Shown here: piece by piece, positions 8,268 to 16,587 of the stretch
Layout of the letters: each line of letters begins with the position of its first letter
Position numbering within the stretch: position 1 is the stretch's first letter
Source: Prescottella agglutinans
GTDB lineage: Bacteria; Actinomycetota; Actinomycetes; Mycobacteriales; Mycobacteriaceae
NCBI RefSeq assembly: GCF_004011865.1
Contig: NZ_RKLP01000013.1
Span: forward strand, 62,001-126,000
Length of the DNA stretch: 64,000 nt
Reading direction: 5' to 3'
Notes under the pieces: model-generated
Seen by the model: the letters and a program-made list of their open reading frames with translations, nothing else
Databases searched by the model: none
Told to the model about the DNA's origin: nothing
Made by a program: the position numbers and the translations under genes

Positions 8268-8864
8268 ATGAGCGCACAACCCGGCGTCCGTCGCCGCCGC
8301 CTCGCCGTCTGGATCGCCGCTGCGGTCGCGGTGCTCGCGGTGGCGGCGGGCGCGGTGCTGTTGTCGGTGCCCGCGCGGTACCTGCCCTGGGACACCGCGT
8401 CGTTCCCCGACGTGGACCGGACGGCGCTGTCGCCGCTGCAGGTGAAGGTCGTCGATCTGCTCGAGGCCGAGCACAGCGATCAGCGGCCGGGCACCTTCTA
8501 CTCCGACGGCGCCCAGGAGCCGTGGTGCGCCAACTTCGTCAGTTGGATCATGCGCGAGGCCGGCGAGCCGTTCTCGAACCCGAACTCCGGGTCGTGGCGC
8601 ATTCCCGGCGTCTACACGCTGCAGGAGTTCTACGAATCCCAGGGCCGGTTCGAGCCGGCCGGCAACGGCTACACCCCCAAGGTCGGCGACGTGGTGTTGT
8701 ACGACAACGAGTTCCGCCTCGGTCAGCACACCAACTTCGTCGTCGCCGTCGACGGTGACTCTGCCACCACGGTCGGCGGCAACGAACTCGGGAAGATCCG
8801 CGTGCACAGCCTCGACTGGCAGTCGGACGGCGCCGTCGTCGGGTTCGGGCGGCTCGATTCCTGA
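8268..8864 (+). CDS. membrane-anchored CHAP-domain protein
   Basis: 198 residues. An Arg-rich N-terminus and one long hydrophobic helix (about 13-35) anchor or export it. The rest is a CHAP-like cysteine amidase/peptidase domain with the predicted catalytic Cys87 in EPWCANFVSWIMR and His154 in GQHTNFVVAVDGD. CHAP enzymes cleave amide bonds in peptidoglycan. It lies downstream of two other envelope proteins, suggesting a small cell-surface cluster. The substrate is not visible from sequence. Confidence 0.75.
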   Translation: MSAQPGVRRRRLAVWIAAAVAVLAVAAGAVLLSVPARYLPWDTASFPDVDRTALSPLQVKVVDLLEAEHSDQRPGTFYSDGAQEPWCANFVSWIMREAGEPFSNPNSGSWRIPGVYTLQEFYESQGRFEPAGNGYTPKVGDVVLYDNEFRLGQHTNFVVAVDGDSATTVGGNELGKIRVHSLDWQSDGAVVGFGRLDS

Positions 8865-8886
8865 ACCGCGCGGACCGGCGGGCCTG

Positions 8887-9438
8887 TCAGGCCCGCATGC
8901 TCAGTCGGGCGCACAGATCCCGCGGTGCGTCCACGTGCAGGCTCACGCCGGTGACCGCCTGCGGGCGGGACGACCCGATCCGGGTGCCGGGTTCGACCCT
9001 GACGGGCGCGTCGAAGTCGATGTCGATCACCGTGCCGTCCGGACCGGGCAGGTAGCAGCGGCCGTCGTGGATGCCCGGCGTGGTGTGCTCGAATCGGCGG
9101 GCGGGAACGGCGCGGACGATTCGGCTGCGGTCCACCGAGAGCACCGTGTCGCGGCCGGATCGCAGCGTAAGTACGTCGGACGTGACCAAGTGGGGGTGGA
9201 CGGCGCGGGCCGCGAACCAGTTGGCCACGGCGACGACCGAGGCCACGGTGATCACGAGGAGCGCCGCGCGCAGCCAGGTCCAGGGCACGAGCAGGTGCAC
9301 CGCGACCGCCTCGACGAGGCTCGCGACGAGGAACGCCGCCGGGATCGCCAGGGTGCCGGCGGTGTAACCGAACGTCGACACGCCCTCACCGGCACCGTCG
9401 ACCCGTCCGCGGCACCACAGCCACAGTGGCCGGATCAC
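8887..9438 (-). CDS. hypothetical membrane protein
   Basis: 183 residues starting at GTG 9438, whose bases overlap the TGA of the MerR gene (GTGA), so the two are translationally coupled. Two or three hydrophobic helices are visible (FGYTAGTLAIPAAFLVASLV and WLRAALLVITVASVVAVANW), followed by a soluble C-terminal half with beta character (CYLPGPDGTVIDIDFDAPV) and no recognised motif. Coupling to the regulator suggests that MerR controls it or that it supplies the signal. Function unknown. Confidence 0.7.
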   Translation of the reverse strand: MIRPLWLWCRGRVDGAGEGVSTFGYTAGTLAIPAAFLVASLVEAVAVHLLVPWTWLRAALLVITVASVVAVANWFAARAVHPHLVTSDVLTLRSGRDTVLSVDRSRIVRAVPARRFEHTTPGIHDGRCYLPGPDGTVIDIDFDAPVRVEPGTRIGSSRPQAVTGVSLHVDAPRDLCARLSMRA

Positions 9439-10250
9439 GACGACGCCTCCGCCTGCGAACCGATGTCGAGTCGCCGCAGGACGCGGAGGACGACCTCGGC
9501 CTGCGCCGGGTCGGGGACGAGATCGGCGATCGGGATACCGGACCTGCGGTCGGGGTGGATCTCGGATTGCCATCGGTCCAGCACGCCCGACTCCAGGAAG
9601 AGGGCTCGGACAGCGCCCGTCATTGCCTCGGAGAGGGATTCGATCTCGGCGGTGTGCCCGTCCGCGTCGTGTCCACGAAGTGCCGCGAACCTCCGGTAGA
9701 GCACCACGATCCGCTCCCGGGCCGCCGGATCGGACAGCAGGCGTGTCGCGGATTCGAAGAACTCCTCGGGGGCCGACCCGGAGATCGCCACCAGTTCCCA
9801 GGCGTCGCGTTCGCGCGCGAACTCGGCCCGCACCGCCGGATCGGTCTCGCCCGCAATCAGTTCGCCGAACACCAGCGCGAGGTCCGGCGGCAGCGGCGAC
9901 ACCGGCCGTCCGGCGCGATGGGCGTCGAGCATCTGGTGCAGCCTGGCACTCTTCGCCGCGAGTACGCGTTGCTCGGCTTCGATGGTGTCGAGCCGCGCGG
10001 TGAGATCCGCCTCGAGGTCGTCGGCGGCGTCATCGTCGGTCGTCGCGGCCACGATCGCCGACACCGACCCGAGGGGCACGCCGGCCCCCGCGAGCCAGCG
10101 CACCCGCATGAGGCGAACCAGATCCGCCATGTCGTACTCGCGATAGCCGTTCGCCAGCCGGCGGGGCTCGTCGAGCAGGCCGAGTCGGTGGTAGTGGCGG
10201 ACGGTCCGAGGCGTCGTCCCGGCGGCCTGTGCGATGTCGCTGATACGCAT
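9435..10250 (-). CDS. MerR-family transcriptional regulator
   Basis: 271 residues with an N-terminal winged helix-turn-helix typical of MerR (ISDIAQAAGTTPRTVRHYHR, residues 3-22, then LGLLDEPRRLANGYREYD). A dimerisation helix covers about 75-110, and a longer all-helical C-terminal sensor domain follows. It lacks the Cys set of metal sensors, so an organic ligand is more likely. It is the first gene of a two-gene operon with the membrane protein that follows. A 23-base palindrome lies directly upstream. Confidence 0.85.
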   Translation of the reverse strand: MRISDIAQAAGTTPRTVRHYHRLGLLDEPRRLANGYREYDMADLVRLMRVRWLAGAGVPLGSVSAIVAATTDDDAADDLEADLTARLDTIEAEQRVLAAKSARLHQMLDAHRAGRPVSPLPPDLALVFGELIAGETDPAVRAEFARERDAWELVAISGSAPEEFFESATRLLSDPAARERIVVLYRRFAALRGHDADGHTAEIESLSEAMTGAVRALFLESGVLDRWQSEIHPDRRSGIPIADLVPDPAQAEVVLRVLRRLDIGSQAEASS

Positions 10251-10262
10251 ATCGACAGCATC

Positions 10263-10285
10263 GACTATGACGTTGCGTCATAGTC
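10263..10285. promoter_or_regulatory. MerR operator
   Basis: GACTATGACG-TTG-CGTCATAGTC is a perfect 10-base inverted repeat with a 3-base spacer. It lies 12 bases upstream of the MerR start codon, where MerR proteins bind between widely spaced -35 and -10 boxes. Autoregulation is inferred. Confidence 0.8.
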
Positions 10286-10304
10286 AAGTTCGCGAGGCGG
10301 GTTG

Positions 10305-10646
10305 TCAGGCGAGAAGCTTGGCCTTGGCAGCCGCGAACTCCTCGTCGGAGAGAACACCCGACTGGTGCAGTTGGCCGAGCTGCTGCAGCTTGGCGATCAG
10401 GTCGTCCCCGGAGGAACCCGAGGGTGCGGCGGCCGGCGGGGCCGTCTGCTGCTGAGCGGCGAATTGCTGCGCCATCGCCGCCTGCTGCTCGGCCGCCTGC
10501 TGGTCCGCGTATGCCTGCTGCTCGGCCGCGCGCCGCTGCGAACTCCGGTCCATCGCGTTGGTCGTCGCCCTCGCGGTGCCGGCGATGACGGCGGTGCGCG
10601 CCACCGTCCCCAACAGCCCCGGCCGGCCCATGCGCCTTCCGATCAT
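10305..10646 (-). CDS. SHOCT-domain protein
   Basis: 113 residues. The N-terminus has a weakly hydrophobic segment (GLLGTVARTAVIAGTARATT), the middle is a Gln/Ala-rich low-complexity helix (about 35-68), and the C-terminus is a SHOCT module (DLIAKLQQLGQLHQSGVLSD, then EEFAAAKAKLL). SHOCT modules occur at the ends of many small bacterial proteins and are thought to mediate oligomerisation. It lies 14 bases after the DUF6325 gene and is probably translated from the same message. Confidence 0.8.
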   Translation of the reverse strand: MIGRRMGRPGLLGTVARTAVIAGTARATTNAMDRSSQRRAAEQQAYADQQAAEQQAAMAQQFAAQQQTAPPAAAPSGSSGDDLIAKLQQLGQLHQSGVLSDEEFAAAKAKLLA

Positions 10647-10660
10647 GTGAACTCTCCCTT

Positions 10661-11086
10661 CTACCGTGCGTGCTCGACGGCGGCGACGACCGCGTCACGG
10701 GGTACCTGAACGTGCAGGGCCACCTCGCCGCCTGCGGCGCGGGCCGCCGTGGCGATCCGACGCGCCCAGGACTCCTCGTAGACGATGATCGCCGCGGACG
10801 TTCCGGGCTCGAGCGATGCGCGCACCACATCCAGGTCGTCGTCGCTGATCCAGTCCTGTGCCTCGATGGCCAGGTCGGCCAGGCCGGCGTCCGCGAGGTC
10901 CTCTTCGACGTCGATCTCGGTGAGGTTGCCCGCCGAGTCCTTCGCGATGTAGACGAGGTCGAGCAGGGTGACGTATCCACGGTCGACGACGTCCTGCAGC
11001 GCGGCGACGGTGGCGGGGTCGGCGGTGGTTCCGGGGAAGGTCAGCACGACCAGTTCCACGGGACCGATGTCGCTCGGTTGGGTCAT
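10661..11086 (-). CDS. DUF6325 family protein
   Basis: 141 residues from ATG 11086. It starts with the family hallmark IGPVELVVLTFPG, then has an acidic middle (DLVYIAKDSAGNLTEIDVEE) and an alternating strand-helix C-terminus including AAIIVYEESWA. It resembles small actinobacterial stress-associated proteins that sit beside SHOCT proteins, as here. The biochemical role is unknown. It probably forms a two-gene operon with the SHOCT gene. Confidence 0.7.
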   Translation of the reverse strand: MTQPSDIGPVELVVLTFPGTTADPATVAALQDVVDRGYVTLLDLVYIAKDSAGNLTEIDVEEDLADAGLADLAIEAQDWISDDDLDVVRASLEPGTSAAIIVYEESWARRIATAARAAGGEVALHVQVPRDAVVAAVEHAR

Positions 11087-11153
11087 GTCGGTCAGTCTGC
11101 CCCGGCGGAGCGGTCCTTGCCGGGACGAAACGCCGAAGGCGGGCGTGCACACC

Positions 11154-12527
11154 TCAGAACGCCCACCGCAGGGCCGCGGCGATCTCCCCGTCCGTCGCGT
11201 CTGCGAACCGCGCAACCTCCGCGCGGTGGACGTCGACGATGGTCGCGGACAGTTCGGTCCCGAAGGCCTCGATGAGCATCGTGTCGGCCTCGAAGGCGTC
11301 GGTGGCCTCGGCGAGCGAGACTGGAAGACGGCCGATCCCGCGGCGACCGCGCTCCTCGTCGGTGAGCGACGCCGGGTCGACGTCCACCGGATCCGGCAGG
11401 GCGGCGCCCGCGCGGACACCGGCCAGGCCGGCGAACACCATCCCGGCCACGCACAGGTACGGGTTGGCCGACAGGTCCAGCACCTTCACCTCGAGATTCG
11501 CGGCGTGCTCCTCCTCCCCGGCGCTGCCGGTCACCAGACGCACTGCGGTTTCCCGGTTCTCGTGCCCGCACGCCCGGAACGGTGCCGACCACTGGCCCGG
11601 CACCAGACGCAGGTAGCTCGCGACCGACGGCGCCCCCACCGCGAGCAGTCCCGGCAGGTGTTCGAGGACGCCCGCGGCGAACGCCTCCGCCGTCGCCGTC
11701 AGCCCGCACGGGCCGGCGCCACCGCTGTGCAGGTTCCGTCCCTCCCGCCACAGCGACAGATGGACATGCCCGCCGTTACCCACCCCGCCGGAAACCACCT
11801 TGGGGGAGAACGACACCCGCATGCCGTGGCGGATCGTCACCGCGCGGATCGTCTCCCGGACCAGGACCGAGGTGTCGGCGGACCCGAGTGGGTCCTCGGC
11901 AGCCACCGACAATTCGAACTGCCCCGACGCGTACTCGGGGTGGATCTGCTCCACCCGGACACCCTGCCGGCGCAGGGCGGTGACCACCTCGACGAGGTAG
12001 TCCGACCTCTCGACCACCCGCGTGTACCCGTACGCGGGCCCGCGGGTGGCGGGCACGAAGTCGTCGCAGTCCTGCCCGACGACCCATTCGATCTCGATCG
12101 CGGCCTTCGCGGTCAGCCCCTCGTCGGCGAGCAGCGCGACGGCGCCGCGGAGGACACTCCGTGCATCCTGCGGATGCAGGTCCCCGTCCTGCGTGTACCG
12201 GTCGACGGGCGCCCACGCCCACCCCGGCTGCGCCGCGAGCACCGTCAGCCGCCCGAGATCCGGGATCAGCCGCAGGTCGCCGACGGGGCCGCCGGCGTAG
12301 CGGCCGGCGACGATCGTGTCGTCCGGGGTGAACGCGTCGAACACCGGCGACGCCCCCACCCCCCATGCGGCGGCGTGCTCGAAACGGTCGATCGGGACGG
12401 CCTTGGTGCGCAGCACGCCGCTGTTGTCGACCCACGGCAGCGCGACCGCGACGACGCCGCGCTCGGCGAGGTCGCGGGTCAGCCGCGCGGCTTCCAGCGC
12501 CCGGCCTTCGCGTTCGTGCCGATCCAT
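11154..12527 (-). CDS. glutamine-synthetase-like gamma-glutamyl ligase
   Basis: 457 residues, class I glutamine-synthetase fold but divergent from GlnA. Recognisable elements are the first metal site EIEWVV (about 144), EYASGQFELSV (about 198), GGHVHLSLW (about 252), the RLVPGQWSAPF loop and the ENRETAVRL motif. Divergent actinobacterial members of this family (GlnA3, GlnA4 type) join glutamate to polyamines or ethanolamine for their catabolism. It is divergent from an amidohydrolase 36 bases away; the two protein types are fused in fungal FluG. Its substrate is inferred to be an amine other than ammonia. Confidence 0.75.
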   Translation of the reverse strand: MDRHEREGRALEAARLTRDLAERGVVAVALPWVDNSGVLRTKAVPIDRFEHAAAWGVGASPVFDAFTPDDTIVAGRYAGGPVGDLRLIPDLGRLTVLAAQPGWAWAPVDRYTQDGDLHPQDARSVLRGAVALLADEGLTAKAAIEIEWVVGQDCDDFVPATRGPAYGYTRVVERSDYLVEVVTALRRQGVRVEQIHPEYASGQFELSVAAEDPLGSADTSVLVRETIRAVTIRHGMRVSFSPKVVSGGVGNGGHVHLSLWREGRNLHSGGAGPCGLTATAEAFAAGVLEHLPGLLAVGAPSVASYLRLVPGQWSAPFRACGHENRETAVRLVTGSAGEEEHAANLEVKVLDLSANPYLCVAGMVFAGLAGVRAGAALPDPVDVDPASLTDEERGRRGIGRLPVSLAEATDAFEADTMLIEAFGTELSATIVDVHRAEVARFADATDGEIAAALRWAF

Positions 12528-12563
12528 CGCATCTCCCTCGCACCGGGCCCGGTCAGCGGCAGA

Positions 12564-13766
12564 ATGGCGGATGTGGCGTCATTCCCAGACGATACGCCGC
12601 GGCATTCCGGCGGCGATGCGATTGCGGAGATGGTCGACGCGCTACCGCTCGTCGACCACCACTGCCACGGCGTCGTGCGCGAAACCCTGGACCGACCGGC
12701 CTTCGAGGCGCTGCTGTGCGAGGCCGACCGGCCCGGGCCGTGGCACGGAAGTCTTTTCGACACGCAGGTCGGATTCTCGGTTCGTCGGCTGTGTGCGCCG
12801 ATCCTCGACCTGCCGCCGCACGTCGGTCCGGACGAATACCTCGAAAGGCGTGCCGAACTCGGCGCCGACGAGGTTGCCGGGCGCCTGCTGCGGGCGACCG
12901 GAATATCCGAATTCCTCGTCGACACAGGCTTTCTGCAGGATCGGTTGACCGGGCCGGACGAGCTGGCGGCGTACGTGGGCGCGAGGGCGCACGAGGTGGC
13001 GCGGCTCGAACCGGTCGCCGAGCAGGTGATCGCCGAGCGCGGTGCCGGCACGTTCGCGGACACGTGCCGCAGCAGGCTCGCCGACGCGTCCCGCACCGCA
13101 ATCGCCTTCAAATCCGTTGCGGCGTACCGGGTGGGCCTCGACCTGCCGCCGGAGCGCCCGTCGGACGCGGCCGTCTTCACCGCCGCGGTGCGGTGGGCGT
13201 CCGAGATCGCCGCCGGGGCCCCGGCGAGGCTGGCCGACGAGACCCTGGTCCGCTTCCTGATCTGGACCGCGGTGGACCTCGGTCTGCCTCTCCAGTTCCA
13301 CGTCGGTTACGGCGACGCCGATGCCGATCTCGCGCACGGGGACCCGCTGCTGCTGACGCCGCTCCTCCGCGCCACCGCCGGGCGCGGGGTGCCGATCATG
13401 TTGCTGCACAACTACCCGTTCCACCGTCACGCCGCGTACCTGGCGCAGGTGTTCGACCACGTGTTCGTCGACGTCGGGCTCGCGGTGCAGAACGTCGGCG
13501 GCGACGGCGCGGCCCGCGTGCTCGCCGAGCTGCTGGAACTGGCGCCGTTCGGGTCGGTGCTCTTCTCCACGGACGGCTGCGGCCTTCCGGAACTGTTCCA
13601 CGTCGGCACGGTGCAGTTCCGGACGGCGCTCACCGGGTTCCTCGAACGGGAGACGCGGCAGGGGCGGTGGTCACCCGTCGACGCCGAGCGGGTCGCGCGG
13701 CTGATCGCCGGCGACAACGCGCGCCGCGCCTACCGGCTCGGATCCGGCGCCCCACCGACCGATTAG
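12564..13766 (+). CDS. amidohydrolase (TIM-barrel, FluG N-domain-like)
   Basis: 400 residues from ATG 12564, metal-dependent amidohydrolase-2 type. Motifs are VDHHCHG near residue 31 (first metal ligands), LPLQFHVGYGD (about 250), MLLHNYPFHR (about 282) and LFSTDGCGLPELF (about 333), the latter carrying the catalytic Asp. The open frame extends far upstream only because it shadows the opposite-strand gene. In the inferred scheme it would hydrolyse a gamma-glutamyl amide or a related intermediate made by the divergent ligase. Confidence 0.75.
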   Translation: MADVASFPDDTPRHSGGDAIAEMVDALPLVDHHCHGVVRETLDRPAFEALLCEADRPGPWHGSLFDTQVGFSVRRLCAPILDLPPHVGPDEYLERRAELGADEVAGRLLRATGISEFLVDTGFLQDRLTGPDELAAYVGARAHEVARLEPVAEQVIAERGAGTFADTCRSRLADASRTAIAFKSVAAYRVGLDLPPERPSDAAVFTAAVRWASEIAAGAPARLADETLVRFLIWTAVDLGLPLQFHVGYGDADADLAHGDPLLLTPLLRATAGRGVPIMLLHNYPFHRHAAYLAQVFDHVFVDVGLAVQNVGGDGAARVLAELLELAPFGSVLFSTDGCGLPELFHVGTVQFRTALTGFLERETRQGRWSPVDAERVARLIAGDNARRAYRLGSGAPPTD

Positions 13767-13871
13767 TCCGAAACGCCGCGAAACGGGGCCCTGTGATCCA
13801 GGTCTCTCGCATGGCATAGTTTCGGGCCACACCGGCACGCCACATGGGGTGCATCGAGCGAGGAGCCGACA

Positions 13872-15494
13872 ATGCTGAGCACGATGAACGATCTACCGCT
13901 TTCCGTCGCGCAGTTGCTGCGGCACGGGAGCACCGTCCACGCGGACGCCGAGGTCGTCACCTGGACCGAGGCCGGTGCGCGGCGGCGCTCGTATGCGGAG
14001 GTCGGTCGCCGGTGTGCGCAGTTGGCGCACGCGCTGCGCGGTCTCGGCGTCGAGGGCGACGAGCGGGTCGCGACGTTCATGTGGAACAACGCCGAGCACC
14101 TCGAGGCGTACCTGGCGGTGCCGTCGATGGGCGCGGTGCTGCACACCCTGAACATCCGACTGTTCCCGGACCAGCTGATCCACGTGGCCAACCACGCGGA
14201 GGACCGGGTGATCATCGTCGACGCGACACTCGTCCCGCTGCTCGCCCCGCAGCTGGCGCAGATGAAGACCGTCGAGCACGTGATCGTCACCGGCGACTCG
14301 GCGGCCGGGCTCGAGGCGCCCGAGGGCGTCCAGGTGCACACCTACGAGGGACTGATCGCCGGTCAGCCCGGCGACTTCGACTGGCCGGAGCTCGACGAGC
14401 GCAGCGCCGCCGCGATGTGTTACACCTCCGGCACCACCGGTGATCCGAAAGGTGTTGTCTACTCGCACCGTTCGCTCTACCTGCATTCGATGCAGGTGTG
14501 CATGAGCGACGGTCCCAACCTGGCGCAGGGGGACCGGGCGCTGGCAGTGGTGCCGCAGTTCCACGCGATGTCGTGGGGTCTGCCGTACGCGGCGTTCATG
14601 ATCGGTGCGTCGTTGATCATGCCGGACCGGTTCCTGCAGCCCGGCCCGCTGGCGGAGCTGATCGCGGCCGAGCGCCCGACGTTCGCGGCGGCGGTGCCGA
14701 CGATCTGGCAGGGCCTGCACCTGTACCTCGAACAGCACCCGCAGGACATCTCGTCGATGCGAGAGGTGCTCATCGGTGGGGCCGCGGTGCCGCCGTCGCT
14801 GATGCACGCGTTCGAGAACGACCACCAGGTCTCGGTGCTGCACGCGTGGGGCATGACCGAGACCTCGCCGCTCGGGTCGGTCGCCCGTCCGCCGGCCGGC
14901 GCCGCCGGGGAGGATCGGTGGAAGTACCGCTACACGCAGGGCCGCTTCCCGGCATCGGTGGAGGCGCGCCTGATCGACGACGACGGCAACCGGGTGCCGC
15001 ACGACGGCCACAGCGTGGGCGAACTCGAGGTCCGCGGGCCGTGGATCACGGCGTCGTACTACGGCGTCGAGGCGCCGGACAAGTTCCGGGACGGCTGGCT
15101 GCGCACCGGTGACGTCGGCTCGATCACGCCCGACGGGTACCTGGCGCTGTCGGACCGGACCAAGGACATCATCAAGTCCGGTGGCGAGTGGATCTCCTCG
15201 GTCGACCTCGAGAACGCGGTGATGGGCCACCCGGCGGTCACCGAGGCCGCGGTGATCGCGGTGCCCGACGAGAAGTGGGACGAGCGGCCGCTCGTCGCGG
15301 TGGTGCTGCGCGAGGGCAGCGACACCACGCTCGACGAGTTGCGGGACTTCCTGGCCGACAAGGTGGCCAAGTGGCAGTTGCCGGAGAACTGGGCGGTGAT
15401 CCAGGAGGTCCCCAAGACCAGCGTCGGCAAGTTCGACAAGAAGCGGCTCCGCGCCGACTTCCACGACGGGAACCTCGACGTCACCCGCCTGTGA
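13872..15494 (+). CDS. fatty-acid-CoA ligase (AMP-binding, FadD family)
   Basis: 540 residues. The P-loop YTSGTTGDPKGVVYSH (about 177-192), WGMTETSPLG (about 326), the hinge region with GWLRTGDVG and LSDRTKDIIKSGGEW, and the C-terminal lysine motif PKTSVGKFDKK are all present, so the enzyme should be active. It adenylates a medium- or long-chain carboxylic acid and transfers it to CoA. The closest look-alikes are medium-chain acyl-CoA synthetases with the opening SVAQLLRHGS. It is monocistronic, and its end overlaps the convergent NUDIX gene by 14 bases. Confidence 0.88.
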   Translation: MLSTMNDLPLSVAQLLRHGSTVHADAEVVTWTEAGARRRSYAEVGRRCAQLAHALRGLGVEGDERVATFMWNNAEHLEAYLAVPSMGAVLHTLNIRLFPDQLIHVANHAEDRVIIVDATLVPLLAPQLAQMKTVEHVIVTGDSAAGLEAPEGVQVHTYEGLIAGQPGDFDWPELDERSAAAMCYTSGTTGDPKGVVYSHRSLYLHSMQVCMSDGPNLAQGDRALAVVPQFHAMSWGLPYAAFMIGASLIMPDRFLQPGPLAELIAAERPTFAAAVPTIWQGLHLYLEQHPQDISSMREVLIGGAAVPPSLMHAFENDHQVSVLHAWGMTETSPLGSVARPPAGAAGEDRWKYRYTQGRFPASVEARLIDDDGNRVPHDGHSVGELEVRGPWITASYYGVEAPDKFRDGWLRTGDVGSITPDGYLALSDRTKDIIKSGGEWISSVDLENAVMGHPAVTEAAVIAVPDEKWDERPLVAVVLREGSDTTLDELRDFLADKVAKWQLPENWAVIQEVPKTSVGKFDKKRLRADFHDGNLDVTRL

Positions 15495-15927
15495 TGCGAT
15501 GGACCTGCCACGCCGGGTCGGGGGTCGCCCCGGTCCACGCGCGCAGCAGCGCGTCGCTCGCGGGAAAGAGCGGGCGCGGCAGGTCCGCCGGGTCGACCCA
15601 GACCCATTCCGGAAAGATGTGCGGCTCACCGGGTCCCGTGGGGATGCCGGTGCTCCGCGCATGCACGCCGAAGACGACGCCTCCGCGGTGCGAACCGGCG
15701 TCGACCACCACCGTGAACCCCGCCGTCTCGGCAAGATCGGCGATCCCGGACTCCTCGAAGCACTCCCGTGCGGCCGCCTGCTCGATCGTCTCGCCGGCCT
15801 CGAGGTGACCCCCGGGCAGGCACCACGTCTCGGGCTCGGTGGGCTTGACCCTGCGACCCAGCAGGATTCGTCCGTCGGCGCGTTCGACGACGATGCCGAC
15901 GCCGACCACGGGGCGCGAGGTACTCAC
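15481..15927 (-). CDS. NUDIX hydrolase
   Basis: 148 residues from GTG 15927. A complete Nudix box is present, running from GGHLEAGETIEQAAA into ARECFEESGI (about residues 40-62), with the metal-binding REXXEE core. Such enzymes hydrolyse nucleoside diphosphates linked to another group, often housekeeping damaged nucleotides. The GTG overlaps the TGA of the LOG gene upstream by four bases, so both come from one operon; pairing with a nucleotide-releasing LOG enzyme is functionally coherent. The substrate is not readable. Confidence 0.85.
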   Translation of the reverse strand: MSTSRPVVGVGIVVERADGRILLGRRVKPTEPETWCLPGGHLEAGETIEQAAARECFEESGIADLAETAGFTVVVDAGSHRGGVVFGVHARSTGIPTGPGEPHIFPEWVWVDPADLPRPLFPASDALLRAWTGATPDPAWQVHRITGG

Positions 15928-16526
15928 GCGCGCTCGAGTCCGTCGTCGACGGACGGTGCGGGCGGGGCCGTCCACTTCGGCTCCGGCGGAGCCCAATTCG
16001 CCATCGCGTTGCGCACGTCGGAGAGGCGGTCGGCGATTCTCAGCGCGTCGCGCTGGTGGGCGCCGACGAAGCCGGTGTCGACCAGGTGATCGATCAACGT
16101 GACGAGTGGCCGCCAGAAGCCGTCGGCGGCGAGCAGGAACACCGGCTTGGTGTGCAGTCCGAGTTGCTGCCACGTCCAGATCTCGAAGAACTCGTCCAGC
16201 GTGCCGGCGCCGCCGGGCAGGACCACGAACGCGTCCGCCAGTGCGGCCATGCGCTGCTTGCGCGCGTGCATCGACTCGACGACCTCGAGGGACGTCAGGC
16301 GCGGATGGGCGATCTCCTTGTCCGCGAGATGCCGCGGAATCACCCCGATTGCCTCACCGCCACCGGCGACCACCGCGTCGGCCACGGCACCCATCAGTCC
16401 GACCCGGCCGCCGCCGTAGACCAGGCCGATGCCGGCCGCGGCGAGGTCGCGGCCGAACTCCGTCGCCGCCTCCAGGTGGGCGGGGTCGTGGCCGGTGGCC
16501 GATCCCATGAACGCGGTGATCCTCAT
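15924..16526 (-). CDS. LOG family nucleoside 5'-monophosphate phosphoribohydrolase
   Basis: 200 residues, Rossmann-like lysine-decarboxylase-fold (LOG) protein. Diagnostic motifs are LVYGGGRVGLMGAVAD (about 35-50) and LPGGAGTLDEFFE (about 104-116), plus HARKQRMAALA. LOG enzymes release free bases such as cytokinins from nucleotide monophosphates. The start is ATG 16526, followed by NUDIX in the same operon and divergent from a TetR gene over a perfect 18-base palindrome. Confidence 0.88.
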   Translation of the reverse strand: MRITAFMGSATGHDPAHLEAATEFGRDLAAAGIGLVYGGGRVGLMGAVADAVVAGGGEAIGVIPRHLADKEIAHPRLTSLEVVESMHARKQRMAALADAFVVLPGGAGTLDEFFEIWTWQQLGLHTKPVFLLAADGFWRPLVTLIDHLVDTGFVGAHQRDALRIADRLSDVRNAMANWAPPEPKWTAPPAPSVDDGLERA

Positions 16527-16542
16527 TCCACTCCCTCGAATG

Positions 16543-16560
16543 CAACGCAACGTTGCGTTG
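16543..16560. promoter_or_regulatory. palindromic operator between LOG and tetR genes
   Basis: CAACGCAACGTTGCGTTG is a perfect 18-base palindrome in the 61-base divergent gap. It sits where the adjacent TetR protein could repress both promoters. Confidence 0.75.
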
Positions 16561-16587
16561 TACTTTACCTCGTGGCAGGGTGTGGTC

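Noticed and set aside
10968-12563. A 932-codon plus-strand frame extending the amidohydrolase far upstream
   Set aside because: Its first part runs antisense to the glutamine-synthetase-like gene and has no protein-like composition; the real start is ATG 12564.
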